Of a DNA stretch of 64,000 bases, positions 54,826 to 63,762 are shown piece after piece. Numbering within the stretch: the stretch's first letter is position 1; every line of letters starts with the position of its first letter. Both the position numbers and the translations under genes were made by a program. The DNA lies in NCBI GenBank assembly GCA_041684965.1, contig JAWLGR010000006.1, positions 62,001 through 126,000 of the forward strand, read 5' to 3'. The stretch comes from Mariniphaga sp041684965 (GTDB lineage Bacteria; Bacteroidota; Bacteroidia; Bacteroidales; Prolixibacteraceae). Below the pieces are notes generated by a model. It saw nothing but the letters and a program-made list of their open reading frames with translations, made no database searches and was not told where the DNA came from.

Positions 54826-55650
54826 ATGGATTTATCCAATGCAACCCTTGCGTTTTTATTAACTCTTTTTGCTGGTCTTTCAACAGGAATAGGCAGTGCG
54901 ATTGCTTTCTTTGCACGATCAACAAACACAAAACTACTGACTGTTTCCCTTGGGTTTTCAGCAGGAGTGATGATTTACATATCGTTTGTTGAATTATTCT
55001 CTGAGTCAAAATTTTCTTTAATTGAAAAATTTGGAGAATTTGATGGGACTCTTTATGCCATTTCCTCTTTTTTTGGTGGAATACTTTTAATTGCCTTGAT
55101 CGACAAATTCATCCCATCCTATGAAAACCCACATGAAATGCATGCTGTAGAGGAGATGAATAAATCTAAAAAAGCTGTTCAAAGTAAGAAACTTTACAGA
55201 ATGGGCATTCTAACAGCTGTAGCAGTTGCAGTTCATAATTTCCCCGAAGGAATCGCCACATTTATGTCTGTGTTGCATGATCCTGCAGTGGGTATTGCTA
55301 TTGCTGTTGCTGTTGCCATTCATAATATTCCAGAGGGAATTGCAGTTTCAGTACCAATTTTTTATGCTACCGGCAGCCGCAGAAAAGCTTTCTTTTATTC
55401 ATTCCTTTCGGGGCTTGCTGAACCTGTCGGTGCTATATTGGCATATTTTTTACTTATACCCTATTTAACATTAGGCAACTCAATTGCTGTAATGGCCACT
55501 ACAATGTCAGCAGTTGCCGGAATTATGGTATTTATCTCGCTCGATGAACTGTTGCCTTCGGCAGAAGAATATGGAGAACACCATTGGGGCATTTATGGAT
55601 TGATTGGAGGTATGGTAATTATGGCTTTGAGTCTTTTATTCCTGAATTAA
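54826..55650 (+). CDS. zupT: ZIP family metal transporter
   Basis: A 274-residue inner-membrane protein of the ZIP/ZupT type. About eight helices; the metal-transport signatures AVHNFPEGIATFMS and AIHNIPEGIAVSVPIFYATGSRRKAFFYSFLSGLAEPVGA are complete, with His and Glu ligands in both. It takes up zinc and possibly iron or manganese. The stop shares the palindrome TTAA (55647-55650) with the convergent nth gene. Confidence 0.92.
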   Translation: MDLSNATLAFLLTLFAGLSTGIGSAIAFFARSTNTKLLTVSLGFSAGVMIYISFVELFSESKFSLIEKFGEFDGTLYAISSFFGGILLIALIDKFIPSYENPHEMHAVEEMNKSKKAVQSKKLYRMGILTAVAVAVHNFPEGIATFMSVLHDPAVGIAIAVAVAIHNIPEGIAVSVPIFYATGSRRKAFFYSFLSGLAEPVGAILAYFLLIPYLTLGNSIAVMATTMSAVAGIMVFISLDELLPSAEEYGEHHWGIYGLIGGMVIMALSLLFLN

Positions 55651-56306
55651 TTCTGTTTGTTATCAATTACATTGAGCTTATAGAACCTGCAAACAGAAGT
55701 AAGACCGCAATTATGACACAGTGGTTTCCGGGCAATGCAAATATACCTCCCATGCAAAATAAGCCAATGATGTGCTTTGGGGATCAGTTCTTCAGGAATG
55801 TATTTCAGGAGTTGCAGCTCTGCAGCTAGCGGTGTTTTAGCTTTCGAAGTAAGACCAATGCGTGCAGCCACTCTGAACACATGAGTGTCAACTGCTAATG
55901 CTGGTTTATTATAGATCACAGAAGCAATAACATTTGCAGTCTTTCTCCCTACCCCAGGCAGCTTCTGTAAATCGTCTACATCTTCAGGAACCTGGCCATC
56001 AAAAAGTTCCACAAGTTTACGTGCCATTCCTACCAGATGTTTTGATTTATTGTTCGGATAAGAACAGCTTTTAATGTAATCAAACACTTCTGCAGGTTCG
56101 GCTTCTGCCATTTTATAGGGAGTAGGAAAACGTTTCAGCAATTCAGGAGTAATTTGATTTACACGCTTATCAGTACATTGTGCTGATAAAATTACAGCAA
56201 CTATCAGGTGAAATGGATTTTCATAGCTTAATTCGGTTTCAGCTACCGGCATCTTTTCCTGAAAATAATCAAAAACCTTTTGAAACAACTCTTTCTTCCT
56301 CATCAA
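55647..56306 (-). CDS. nth: Endonuclease III
   Basis: Base-excision repair glycosylase/AP lyase of 219 residues. The helix-hairpin-helix LPGVGRKTANVIAS carries the catalytic Lys, VDTHVFRVAARIGL the catalytic Asp, and the C-terminal [4Fe-4S] cluster is C-x6-C-x2-C-x5-C in CIARKPLCHNCGLTSVC. Complete. The stop overlaps zupT by 4 bp. Confidence 0.95.
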   Translation of the reverse strand: MMRKKELFQKVFDYFQEKMPVAETELSYENPFHLIVAVILSAQCTDKRVNQITPELLKRFPTPYKMAEAEPAEVFDYIKSCSYPNNKSKHLVGMARKLVELFDGQVPEDVDDLQKLPGVGRKTANVIASVIYNKPALAVDTHVFRVAARIGLTSKAKTPLAAELQLLKYIPEELIPKAHHWLILHGRYICIARKPLCHNCGLTSVCRFYKLNVIDNKQN

Positions 56307-56458
56307 CTACAAGTTTTTTCAAAAGTAAAGGATTTTTTAAAATCACCTTTATAATTTTCCAAAGTTAAACGGAATTATAGCGGGCTCGTAAATGGCTTCA
56401 CTGGGGCCGATGAAATCTTGTGTTCCTTAAATTATTAGTTTTGTCAAAATTTTAAAGC

Positions 56459-58327
56459 ATGAAACCATATATTCAAGCTGAAAATCTTTCAAAACGCTGG
56501 GGAGATTTAATGCTTTTTGAAGATATTTCATTTACAATTGCAGAAGGTCAAAAAGTAGCACTTATTGCACGGAATGGCACAGGCAAATCCACCTTGCTTG
56601 ATATCCTTGCCGGCAAGGAGACACAGGATGGAGGAATTGTAACCGTATCAAACGGCATAAAAACAGGATATTTTGAACAAATCCCCCGGCTCAATCCGGA
56701 CCATACTGTTATCGAAGAGATTTTTGAGACCAACGATGAAAAACTGAAAACAGTAAAAGAATTTGAACTCGCAGTGAAACTGAACGATCAGCATAAAATA
56801 GCTGAGATTTCAGAAAGAATGGATGAACTCAATGCTTGGGATGCTGAAGTTGAAATTAAACAAGTACTTTCACAACTGAAAATTGAGAACCTGGAACAAC
56901 CGGTTAAACATCTTTCAGGAGGTCAGCAAAAACGCCTTGCCCTTGCAAAAGTACTGGTTCAAAATCCTGATTTCCTAATTCTTGATGAACCTACCAATCA
57001 CCTGGATATGGAAATGATTGAATGGCTGGAAAATTACCTGGGCACAAGCAAATCAACGCTTCTTATGGTAACACATGACAGGTATTTTCTTGATCGTGTT
57101 TGCAATGAAATCATTGAAATGGATAACAACCAGATATACCGGTACCAGGGTAATTACACTTACTTTTTACAAAAACGGAATGAACGGCTTGAAATGCAGC
57201 AGGCATCGGTCGATAAAGCCAAAAACCTGTTAAGAAAAGAACTGGACTGGATGCGGAGGATGCCTAAAGCCCGAAGTCATAAAGCAAAATACAGAATTGA
57301 TTCGTTTTATGAAACGGAAGAGAAAGCAAGGCAAAAGACCTGGGAAGAGAGCATCGATCTGAACATTAAATCAGCACGGCTTGGAAAAAAGATCCTGGAA
57401 TTAGAAGGGGTATCAAAATCGTTCGGTGAAATTAAGCTGATCGAAAATTTCACATATAAATTTTCCCGGTTTGAAAAAGTGGGCATTATAGGGAAAAACG
57501 GTACCGGGAAAACTACATTTTTAAAACTAATTACCCAAAACCTTGAACCCGAAAAAGGAAGTATAGAAATTGGGCAAACAGTAAAATTTGGATTTTACCG
57601 TCAGGAAGGCATTGAATTCGATCCAAAAGAGCGGGTGATTGATACAGTAAACAAAATTGCAGAATTCATTATTTTTGAAGATGGTTCACGTATGACCAGC
57701 TCGCAGTTACTCAACCGGTTTCTATTTCCTCCTGAAACGCAATATAACTATATAGAAAAGCTAAGCGGGGGCGAACAACGAAGACTTTACCTCTGCACAG
57801 TATTAATGCAGAATCCTAATTTTCTGATTCTTGATGAACCTACCAATGACCTGGATATATTAACCTTAAATGTGTTGGAAGAATATCTGAAGGCATTTGA
57901 AGGATGCGTACTGGTCGTTTCACACGATCGTTTTTTTATGGATAAGATTGTGGATCATTTGTTTGTTTTTGAAGGTATGGGTGTGATTACAGATTTTCCA
58001 GGAAATTATTCCACATACCGTAAGCAGATGCAAATTCAATCTGAATTAAGTGCAAAAAATGAAGTGAAAGCTGTTAAAACAATGCAGCAGGATAAAAACA
58101 CATCAGAAATAAAAAAGAAACTTTCATTTAAGGATAAGCGGGAAATCGAACTTCTTGAAGAAGAATTGAATGAATTGGAAAATCTTAAAGTTCAACTTGA
58201 AAAAAGTTTGAGTTCAGGAGAACTCGGCCATGAGCAGCTACACCGGAAATCAGAAGAACTTATGCAGGTCAAAGAAAAAATAGATGAAAAAGAAATGCGT
58301 TGGTTGGAATTGAACGAGTTAAGGTGA
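56459..58327 (+). CDS. ABC-F family ATPase
   Basis: A soluble ribosome-associated or translation-related ABC-F protein of 622 residues with two ATP-binding cassettes. Cassette 1: Walker A RNGTGKST near residue 39-46, LSGGQQKRLALAKVL, LDEPTNHLD; cassette 2: GKNGTGKTT near 345, LSGGEQRRLYLCTVL, LDEPTNDLD. The interdomain linker (about 240-315) is helical and basic, and a C-terminal coiled coil (about 555-622) is rich in Glu and Lys. No membrane domain. It resembles the Uup subtype. Possible TAGTTTTG promoter element at 56436. Confidence 0.92.
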   Translation: MKPYIQAENLSKRWGDLMLFEDISFTIAEGQKVALIARNGTGKSTLLDILAGKETQDGGIVTVSNGIKTGYFEQIPRLNPDHTVIEEIFETNDEKLKTVKEFELAVKLNDQHKIAEISERMDELNAWDAEVEIKQVLSQLKIENLEQPVKHLSGGQQKRLALAKVLVQNPDFLILDEPTNHLDMEMIEWLENYLGTSKSTLLMVTHDRYFLDRVCNEIIEMDNNQIYRYQGNYTYFLQKRNERLEMQQASVDKAKNLLRKELDWMRRMPKARSHKAKYRIDSFYETEEKARQKTWEESIDLNIKSARLGKKILELEGVSKSFGEIKLIENFTYKFSRFEKVGIIGKNGTGKTTFLKLITQNLEPEKGSIEIGQTVKFGFYRQEGIEFDPKERVIDTVNKIAEFIIFEDGSRMTSSQLLNRFLFPPETQYNYIEKLSGGEQRRLYLCTVLMQNPNFLILDEPTNDLDILTLNVLEEYLKAFEGCVLVVSHDRFFMDKIVDHLFVFEGMGVITDFPGNYSTYRKQMQIQSELSAKNEVKAVKTMQQDKNTSEIKKKLSFKDKREIELLEEELNELENLKVQLEKSLSSGELGHEQLHRKSEELMQVKEKIDEKEMRWLELNELR

Positions 58328-58331
58328 AATA

Positions 58332-58709
58332 TTAAATATCTTCAAACTCAATTCCACTGTATTCATCACCTGATACTTCCTGACCTACCTTCATTTCACC
58401 TTGCTTTTCCCCGAAGTCTTTAGCATCGTTAAATTGCTCTGCCGGTTGATTTTCGTTGATAAAATCAATTACTTCAGTAAAAGTTTCAGTAAATTTTTCA
58501 AAATCTTCAGGATAAAGAAACAGTTTATGCTTTTCGTATCGGAAATTACCATCATTTGAAAATTTTTTCTTGCTTTCAGTGATGGTTAGATAATATTCAT
58601 TGTTCCTCGTGCACTTTACATCAAAAAAATAGGTTCTTTTTCCTGCTCTGATCGTTTTGGTGAATATTTCCGGAACCTTCCTTTCTTCCTTGTTATCTGT
58701 GTTTTCCAT
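58332..58709 (-). CDS. DUF3276 (PUR-alpha-like) protein
   Basis: A 125-residue protein. The core EIFTKTIRAGKRTYFFDVKCTRNNEYYLTITESKK, split here across strands, and KHKLFLYPEDFEKFTETFTEVIDFI are the DUF3276 signature, a PUR-alpha fold that binds nucleic acid in characterised spirochaete and Bacteroidota relatives. The C-terminal tail is acidic and disordered. It lies 104 bp downstream of folD on the same strand and 4 bp from the convergent ABC-F stop. Confidence 0.88.
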   Translation of the reverse strand: MENTDNKEERKVPEIFTKTIRAGKRTYFFDVKCTRNNEYYLTITESKKKFSNDGNFRYEKHKLFLYPEDFEKFTETFTEVIDFINENQPAEQFNDAKDFGEKQGEMKVGQEVSGDEYSGIEFEDI

Positions 58710-58813
58710 GGACCTTTTGTTTTTTAAATGAGAAATGGCAAAAACTCAAAAATAGAAAATAAATTACAAAACTATTATGGATTCCCTATAAAGTTGTTTA
58801 GCAGGATTTAATT

Positions 58814-59692
58814 TCAGGTATTATAAATCTGTTTTGTTGCAGCCATAAAGGTATTGTGCAACAGAGATACCCGGGTCATGGGACCTACCCCACCGGGCAC
58901 AGGTGTAATGTAAGAACATTTTGGTGCAACCTCTTCAAACAGCACATCGCCTTTTAATTTCCAGCCTGATTTGGTATGCTCCGATTTCACCCTGGTGGTG
59001 CCAACATCAACCACTACTGCACCTTCCTTTACCATATCCCCTTTTACAAATTCAGGCACCCCTATGGCCGCAATTAAGATATCAGCATTACGGCACAATT
59101 TACTGAGGTTATGGGTACGGCTGTGGGCAACTGTTACTGTCGCATTTACAGCTTTTTGCGACAACAGCACGCTAAGCGGACGTCCTACTATATTGCTGCG
59201 GCCGATAATAACACAATTTTTACCGTTCAGATCAATGCGGTATCGTTTTAACAATTCTACTATTCCGAAGGGTGTGGCTGATACAAATGAAGGAAGTCCG
59301 ATAACCATCCGTCCTACATTTTGAGGATGAAAACCATCTACATCCTTTGAAGGGGAAATGGCTTCTATAACTTTTTGCTCCGAAATATGATTGGGTAAAG
59401 GCAGTTGCACAATGAAACCATCCAAATCATCGTCCTCATTTAATTCGTGCACTTTTGAAAGCAACTCAGCCTCTGATACATTATCCTCATAACGAATGAG
59501 AGAAGATTTAAAACCGACTTCACCGCAATCTTTTATCTTATATGCCACATAAGTTTCACTTCCACCATCGTGTCCCACCAAAACAGCAGCCAAATGAGGA
59601 GCTTTGCCACCATTACTTTTAAATTCAACAACTTTGGCAGCAATTTCCTGCTTCATTTCTGCTGCCACTTTCTTGCCATCAATTAATATCAT
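58814..59692 (-). CDS. folD: Bifunctional methylenetetrahydrofolate dehydrogenase/cyclohydrolase
   Basis: Converts methylene- to formyl-tetrahydrofolate. The 292-residue protein has YVAYKIKDCGEVG near 49 (catalytic Tyr and Lys), GFIVQLPLPNHI, CVIIGRSNIVGRP for NADP binding and TPVPGGVGPMTRVSLLHNT at the C-terminus. It lies 63 bp after ffh on the minus strand. Complete. Confidence 0.96.
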   Translation of the reverse strand: MILIDGKKVAAEMKQEIAAKVVEFKSNGGKAPHLAAVLVGHDGGSETYVAYKIKDCGEVGFKSSLIRYEDNVSEAELLSKVHELNEDDDLDGFIVQLPLPNHISEQKVIEAISPSKDVDGFHPQNVGRMVIGLPSFVSATPFGIVELLKRYRIDLNGKNCVIIGRSNIVGRPLSVLLSQKAVNATVTVAHSRTHNLSKLCRNADILIAAIGVPEFVKGDMVKEGAVVVDVGTTRVKSEHTKSGWKLKGDVLFEEVAPKCSYITPVPGGVGPMTRVSLLHNTFMAATKQIYNT

Positions 59693-59755
59693 ATTTTCCG
59701 GTTAAAACCCTTTTTTAATTTTCAACTACCAGTCTATAATCTTCCCGGGAAAACT

Positions 59756-61099
59756 TTAAAACTTCCCGCCAGGCTGTTTCATTCCACCCATCATTCTTTG
59801 CAGGTTTTTACCCTGCGACACCATTCTCATCATTTTGCGGGTTTCTGAAAATTGCTTCAGCAATCGATTAACTTCCTGAATATTTGTACCCGAACCGCCA
59901 GCTATTCTTTTACGCCTGCTGCCATTAATGAGTGCCGGATCTTCCCGTTCAGCAGGGGTCATTGAATAAATAATTGCTTCTATATGTTTAAAGGCATCGT
60001 CGTCAAGGTCGAGGTTCTTCATTGCTTTCCCCATACCGGGTATCATAGACACAACATCCTTCAGATCACCCATCTTCTTAATCTGGTTGATCTGCTTTAA
60101 AAAATCATTAAAATTAAAGGTGTTTTTTGCCAGTTTCTTCTGCAGTCTTCTGGCTTCTTCTTCATCATATTGCTCCTGGGCCTTTTCAACCAAAGAAACA
60201 ATGTCACCCATGCCTAAAATACGATCGGCCATTCTGCTCGGATGAAAAACATCAATTGCGTCTAATTTTTCACCAGTTCCAACAAATTTAATAGGCTTTT
60301 CTACTACAGAACGTATTGAAAGAGCTGCCCCACCCCGGGTATCTCCATCAAGTTTTGTCAACACAACCCCATCAAAATCGAGGGTTTCATTGAATTCCCT
60401 GGCAGTATTTACGGCATCCTGACCAGTCATTGAATCGACAACGAAAAGAATTTCATTGGGATTTACCGAATTCTTAATAGCTGATATTTCCTTCATCATC
60501 AGCTCATCAATGGCCAACCGTCCGGCAGTATCTATAATTACTACATCGTTTCCCTTACTTTTAGCTTCCTTGATCGCTGCCTGTGCAATTTTAACCGGGT
60601 CCATGTTCCCTTCTTCGGTATAGACAGGCACATTTATTTGCCCGCCCAGCACCTTTAACTGCTCAATTGCAGCAGGTCTGTATACATCACATGCCACCAG
60701 CAATGGATGTCGGCCTTTTTTGCGTTTAAGCATATTAGCCAGTTTACCTGAAAAGGTAGTTTTACCTGACCCTTGCAAACCAGCCATTAAAATAACAGAA
60801 GGAGAACCACTCAAATCGATACCGGCTGTTTCACCACCCATCAGTTCGACAAGTTCATCCTTTACTATTTTAACCATCAATTCTCCCGGTTTGACAGCAG
60901 TAAGCACATTTTGTCCCAGTGCTTTTGTTTTAACATCATCGGTAAAACTTTTGGCAATCTTAAAGTTGACATCCGCATCAAGCAAAGCACGACGAATTTC
61001 CTTAAGCGTTTCAGCAACGTTTATTTCCGTAATTTTCCCTTGTCCCTTCAGCAACTTAAACGACCGGTCCAGCCTGTCTGATAAATTCTCGAACATCAT
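59756..61099 (-). CDS. ffh: Signal recognition particle protein Ffh
   Basis: GTPase that binds signal sequences with SRP RNA and docks to FtsY. The start at 61099 (MMFENLSDRLDRSF) gives 447 residues and the standard N-terminus; an earlier in-frame ATG adds about 41 non-conserved residues. G domain: GLQGSGKTTFSGKLA (107-121), DTAGRLAIDELMM, TKLDGDTRGG. The Met-rich M domain follows, with MPGMGK, RRKRIAGGSGTNIQEVNRLLKQF and a final MGGMKQPG. folD is 63 bp downstream. Confidence 0.95.
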   Translation of the reverse strand: MMFENLSDRLDRSFKLLKGQGKITEINVAETLKEIRRALLDADVNFKIAKSFTDDVKTKALGQNVLTAVKPGELMVKIVKDELVELMGGETAGIDLSGSPSVILMAGLQGSGKTTFSGKLANMLKRKKGRHPLLVACDVYRPAAIEQLKVLGGQINVPVYTEEGNMDPVKIAQAAIKEAKSKGNDVVIIDTAGRLAIDELMMKEISAIKNSVNPNEILFVVDSMTGQDAVNTAREFNETLDFDGVVLTKLDGDTRGGAALSIRSVVEKPIKFVGTGEKLDAIDVFHPSRMADRILGMGDIVSLVEKAQEQYDEEEARRLQKKLAKNTFNFNDFLKQINQIKKMGDLKDVVSMIPGMGKAMKNLDLDDDAFKHIEAIIYSMTPAEREDPALINGSRRKRIAGGSGTNIQEVNRLLKQFSETRKMMRMVSQGKNLQRMMGGMKQPGGKF

Positions 61100-61265
61100 A
61101 GTTTTTAATTTGAAAACAAGCCTCAAAAATACAAGGAATAAGTGAAAGGACAAAACTACTTCTTCTGGTTTTAAATACCCAGCTTTGTCTTCTGTGTATA
61201 CCCTTATCCTCCCCAACTGCACTTGAAATATCTTTCTACCTTTGTAATTGAAAAATAAAACTTAC

Positions 61266-61547
61266 ATGAATTCAAAATTCCATGAAATTATTGCCCGTCA
61301 ACTGGAAATTGAAGTAAAGCAGGTAAAAAATACAGTTGAATTATTAAATGAAGGGGCAACTGTACCTTTTATTTCCCGGTACAGAAAGGAACAAACCGGT
61401 AGTTTAGATGAGGTTCAGGTATTACAAGTAAAAGAGCAGGCAGAGAAACTTTCTGAACTTGAAAAACGCAAGGAAACAGTATTAAAAACCATTAACGAAC
61501 AGGAAAAACTTACTCCTGAATTAAAGTTACGAATTGAAAATTGTTAA
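61266..61547 (+). pseudogene. tex: N-terminal fragment of Tex, ended by an in-frame TAA
   Basis: Encodes 93 residues homologous to the start of Tex: FHEIIARQLEIEVKQVKNTVELLNEGATVPFISRYRKEQTG is the conserved N-terminus (split here for length), followed by helical sequence up to IENC. A TAA at 61545-61547 then stops translation in the same frame as the rest of the gene, which resumes at 61575. ATG at 61266 is used; TTG at 61248 is a possible earlier start. It may be translated as a separate short protein or be a remnant. Confidence 0.8.
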
Positions 61548-61574
61548 AATCAGGTATAGCTTGATGATATCTAA
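61545..61574 (+). other. Cluster of three in-frame stop codons inside tex
   Basis: Reading on in the frame of both tex parts, the codons after Cys93 are TAA, AAT CAG GTA, TAG, CTT GAT GAT ATC, TAA, then ATG CCA TAC. The residues between the stops (NQV, LDDI, MPYK) still align with the family sequence around LEDIYLPYK. Each stop is one substitution from a sense codon such as Tyr or Glu. No base has been gained or lost. Confidence 0.85.
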
Positions 61575-63398
61575 ATGCCATACAAACCCAAACGGCGGAC
61601 AAAGGCCACCATTGCACGTGAACAGGGCCTGGAAGCACTTGCAAAAATTATTATGAAACAGGAAGAACAATTTCCTGAACGAAGAGCAGAAAAATTTCTC
61701 AGTTCTGAGGTGGAAAATGTGGAAGCTGCTTTGGCAGGAGCCTGCGATATAATTGCTGAATGGATTAGTGAAAATGAAAAAGCAAGAAACATTGTTCGCC
61801 GTGAATTTGAGAAAGGGGCATTCATTTTTTCTAAAGGAATAAAAGGAAAAGAAGAGGAAGGTTTAAAATACAAAGATTACTTTGAGTGGAGCGAGCCGCT
61901 GAAAAAATGTCCCTCCCACAGACTGTTGGCCATGAGGCGTGGAGAAAAAGAAGGGTTCCTGCGTGTTTCGATTAAACCCGGTGATATTTCTCCGTTGGAG
62001 CACTTATACCGCTTTTTTATAAAAAGCGACAATGCCAGCTCCAGGCTGGTAGAACTCGCTGTATCAGACAGCTACAAACGGCTGATTGAACCTTCGGTTG
62101 AAACTGAATTTGCCGCCCTGGCAAAAGAAAAGGCAGACAAGGAAGCCATAGGTGTTTTTGCCGATAACCTTCGTCAACTCCTGCTTGCACCCCCTCTTGG
62201 ACAAAAACGAATACTGGCTATCGATCCAGGCTATCGAACGGGCTGCAAAGTTGTTTGCCTTGATGAACAGGGCAATCTTACGCACAACGAAACCATCTAT
62301 CCACACAAACCACAGGAAAACAAGAAAATGGCTGCCAAAAAACTAACTTCTATGGTTGAAATGTACCAGATAGATGCAGTGGCTATTGGAAACGGGACAG
62401 CCGGTCGCGAGACGGAATTCTTCGTTAAAAACCTTCGGTACAATCGTGACATCAGGGTTTATATAGTTAATGAAGACGGTGCATCTGTTTATTCGGCGTC
62501 CCCGATAGCCCGCCAGGAATTTCCCCAGTACGATGTTACTGTAAGAGGTGCAGTTTCAATAGGCCGCAGGCTGATGGACCCCCTGGCTGAACTTGTCAAA
62601 ATAGACCCTAAAAGCATAGGAGTAGGACAATACCAGCACGATGTGGATCAGAAAAAACTTAAAACTACACTTGATACGGTGGTAGAACTCAGTGTAAATT
62701 CCGTTGGAGTTAACCTGAATACTGCCAGTAAACACCTGCTTACATATGTTTCGGGACTGGGGCCGCAGCTGGCGCAAAATATTACTGACTTTCGTAAAGA
62801 GAACGGAGCATTTCAATCACGTGAAGAACTGAAAAAAGTTCCCCGAATGGGGCCAAAAGCATTTGAACAGGCAGCTGGATTTCTCCGGATACCCGATAGT
62901 GAGAACCCTTTGGATAACTCTGCTGTGCATCCCGAGTCATATTTTATTGTCCAAAAAATGGCTGCCGATCTTAATTGCGGAGTAAAGGAACTGGTACAAA
63001 ATGAACAACTGGTAGCAAAAATCGAGCTATCAAAATACACAACCCCTGAAACAGGGTTGCCAACTCTCAATGATATTAAGGCCGAACTCCTTAAGCCAGG
63101 ACGTGATCCAAGAAAACCAATAAAAATCTTTGAATTTGCACAAGGTATTTATTCGATAGAGGACCTGAAGGAAGGAATGGTGTTGCCGGGGATCGTCAAT
63201 AACATCACTAAGTTTGGAGCGTTTGTTGATATTGGTGTCAAGCAATCTGGATTGATTCATGTTTCAGAACTCGCTGACCGTTTTATTTCTGATCCAAATG
63301 AAATTGTAAAACTCCATCAACATGTTAAAGTCCGTGTAAAGGAAGTGGATATTGTCCGGAAACGTATACAATTGTCATTAAAGCAGGTACAGCAGTAG
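61575..63398 (+). CDS. tex: Tex main part, RNA-binding transcriptional accessory protein
   Basis: A 607-residue protein from an ATG that falls exactly after the third stop. It contains the remaining Tex domains in order: YKPKRRTKATIARE helical region, YqgF-like RNase H fold (LAIDPGYRTGCKVV, AIGNGTAGRETE), the HhH region (VNLNTASKHLLTYVSGLG and FQSREELKKVPRMGPKAFEQAAGFLRI) and a C-terminal S1 domain (GMVLPGIVNNITKFGAFVDIGVKQSGLIHVSELA). All look intact. Tex affects transcription and RNA metabolism. Whether this part is expressed from its own start is unknown. Confidence 0.85.
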   Translation: MPYKPKRRTKATIAREQGLEALAKIIMKQEEQFPERRAEKFLSSEVENVEAALAGACDIIAEWISENEKARNIVRREFEKGAFIFSKGIKGKEEEGLKYKDYFEWSEPLKKCPSHRLLAMRRGEKEGFLRVSIKPGDISPLEHLYRFFIKSDNASSRLVELAVSDSYKRLIEPSVETEFAALAKEKADKEAIGVFADNLRQLLLAPPLGQKRILAIDPGYRTGCKVVCLDEQGNLTHNETIYPHKPQENKKMAAKKLTSMVEMYQIDAVAIGNGTAGRETEFFVKNLRYNRDIRVYIVNEDGASVYSASPIARQEFPQYDVTVRGAVSIGRRLMDPLAELVKIDPKSIGVGQYQHDVDQKKLKTTLDTVVELSVNSVGVNLNTASKHLLTYVSGLGPQLAQNITDFRKENGAFQSREELKKVPRMGPKAFEQAAGFLRIPDSENPLDNSAVHPESYFIVQKMAADLNCGVKELVQNEQLVAKIELSKYTTPETGLPTLNDIKAELLKPGRDPRKPIKIFEFAQGIYSIEDLKEGMVLPGIVNNITKFGAFVDIGVKQSGLIHVSELADRFISDPNEIVKLHQHVKVRVKEVDIVRKRIQLSLKQVQQ

Positions 63399-63762
63399 GA
63401 CAGATTTACGGAGAGATCTACCTGAATGACAAGTTGTTTCCGACGATTGCGAAAATGATTGGAATTAATCTTAACATCTGTGTGATAAATGTTAAAAAGT
63501 TTAAAAAAAAATCAAAAGACAAATCCAATTCCGTTTCTTTAATTTTACCCTTGTGCAATATAAAAGGTAGAAGACATTAATATAGCAAACCCTAATCCAA
63601 AACAATCCAGAGGATTGAAGAATATTAATAGTTTTCTAATATAGAAAAACAAATACCTTTTAGTTGTGTTTTTATTTATCCGGCAATTGGGTATCAAATT
63701 TCTCCATTGACATTTCACCGAATAAATTAATACTTTTGCCTTGTTACCAATTTTTGAATTTT
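63399..63762. other. 364-bp intergenic region before the last gene
   Basis: AT-rich non-coding DNA between tex and the partial gene at 63763. Apart from the promoter at 63707-63738 nothing is recognisable. Confidence 0.5.
63707..63738 (+). promoter_or_regulatory. Bacteroidota-type promoter of the gene at 63763
   Basis: TTGACA (63707-63712) and TACTTTTG (63731-63738). TTG and the -7 box are separated by 21 bp, matching the phylum consensus TTG / TAnnTTTG; the ATG follows 24 bp later. Confidence 0.65.

Noticed and set aside
61100..61222. N-terminal extension of ffh
   Set aside because: The 41 extra residues do not match Ffh; the ATG at 61099 gives the standard start.
61266..63398. Frameshift as the cause of the split tex
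   Set aside because: Both parts are in the same frame and the codons between the stops still match the family, so substitutions rather than an indel explain the split.
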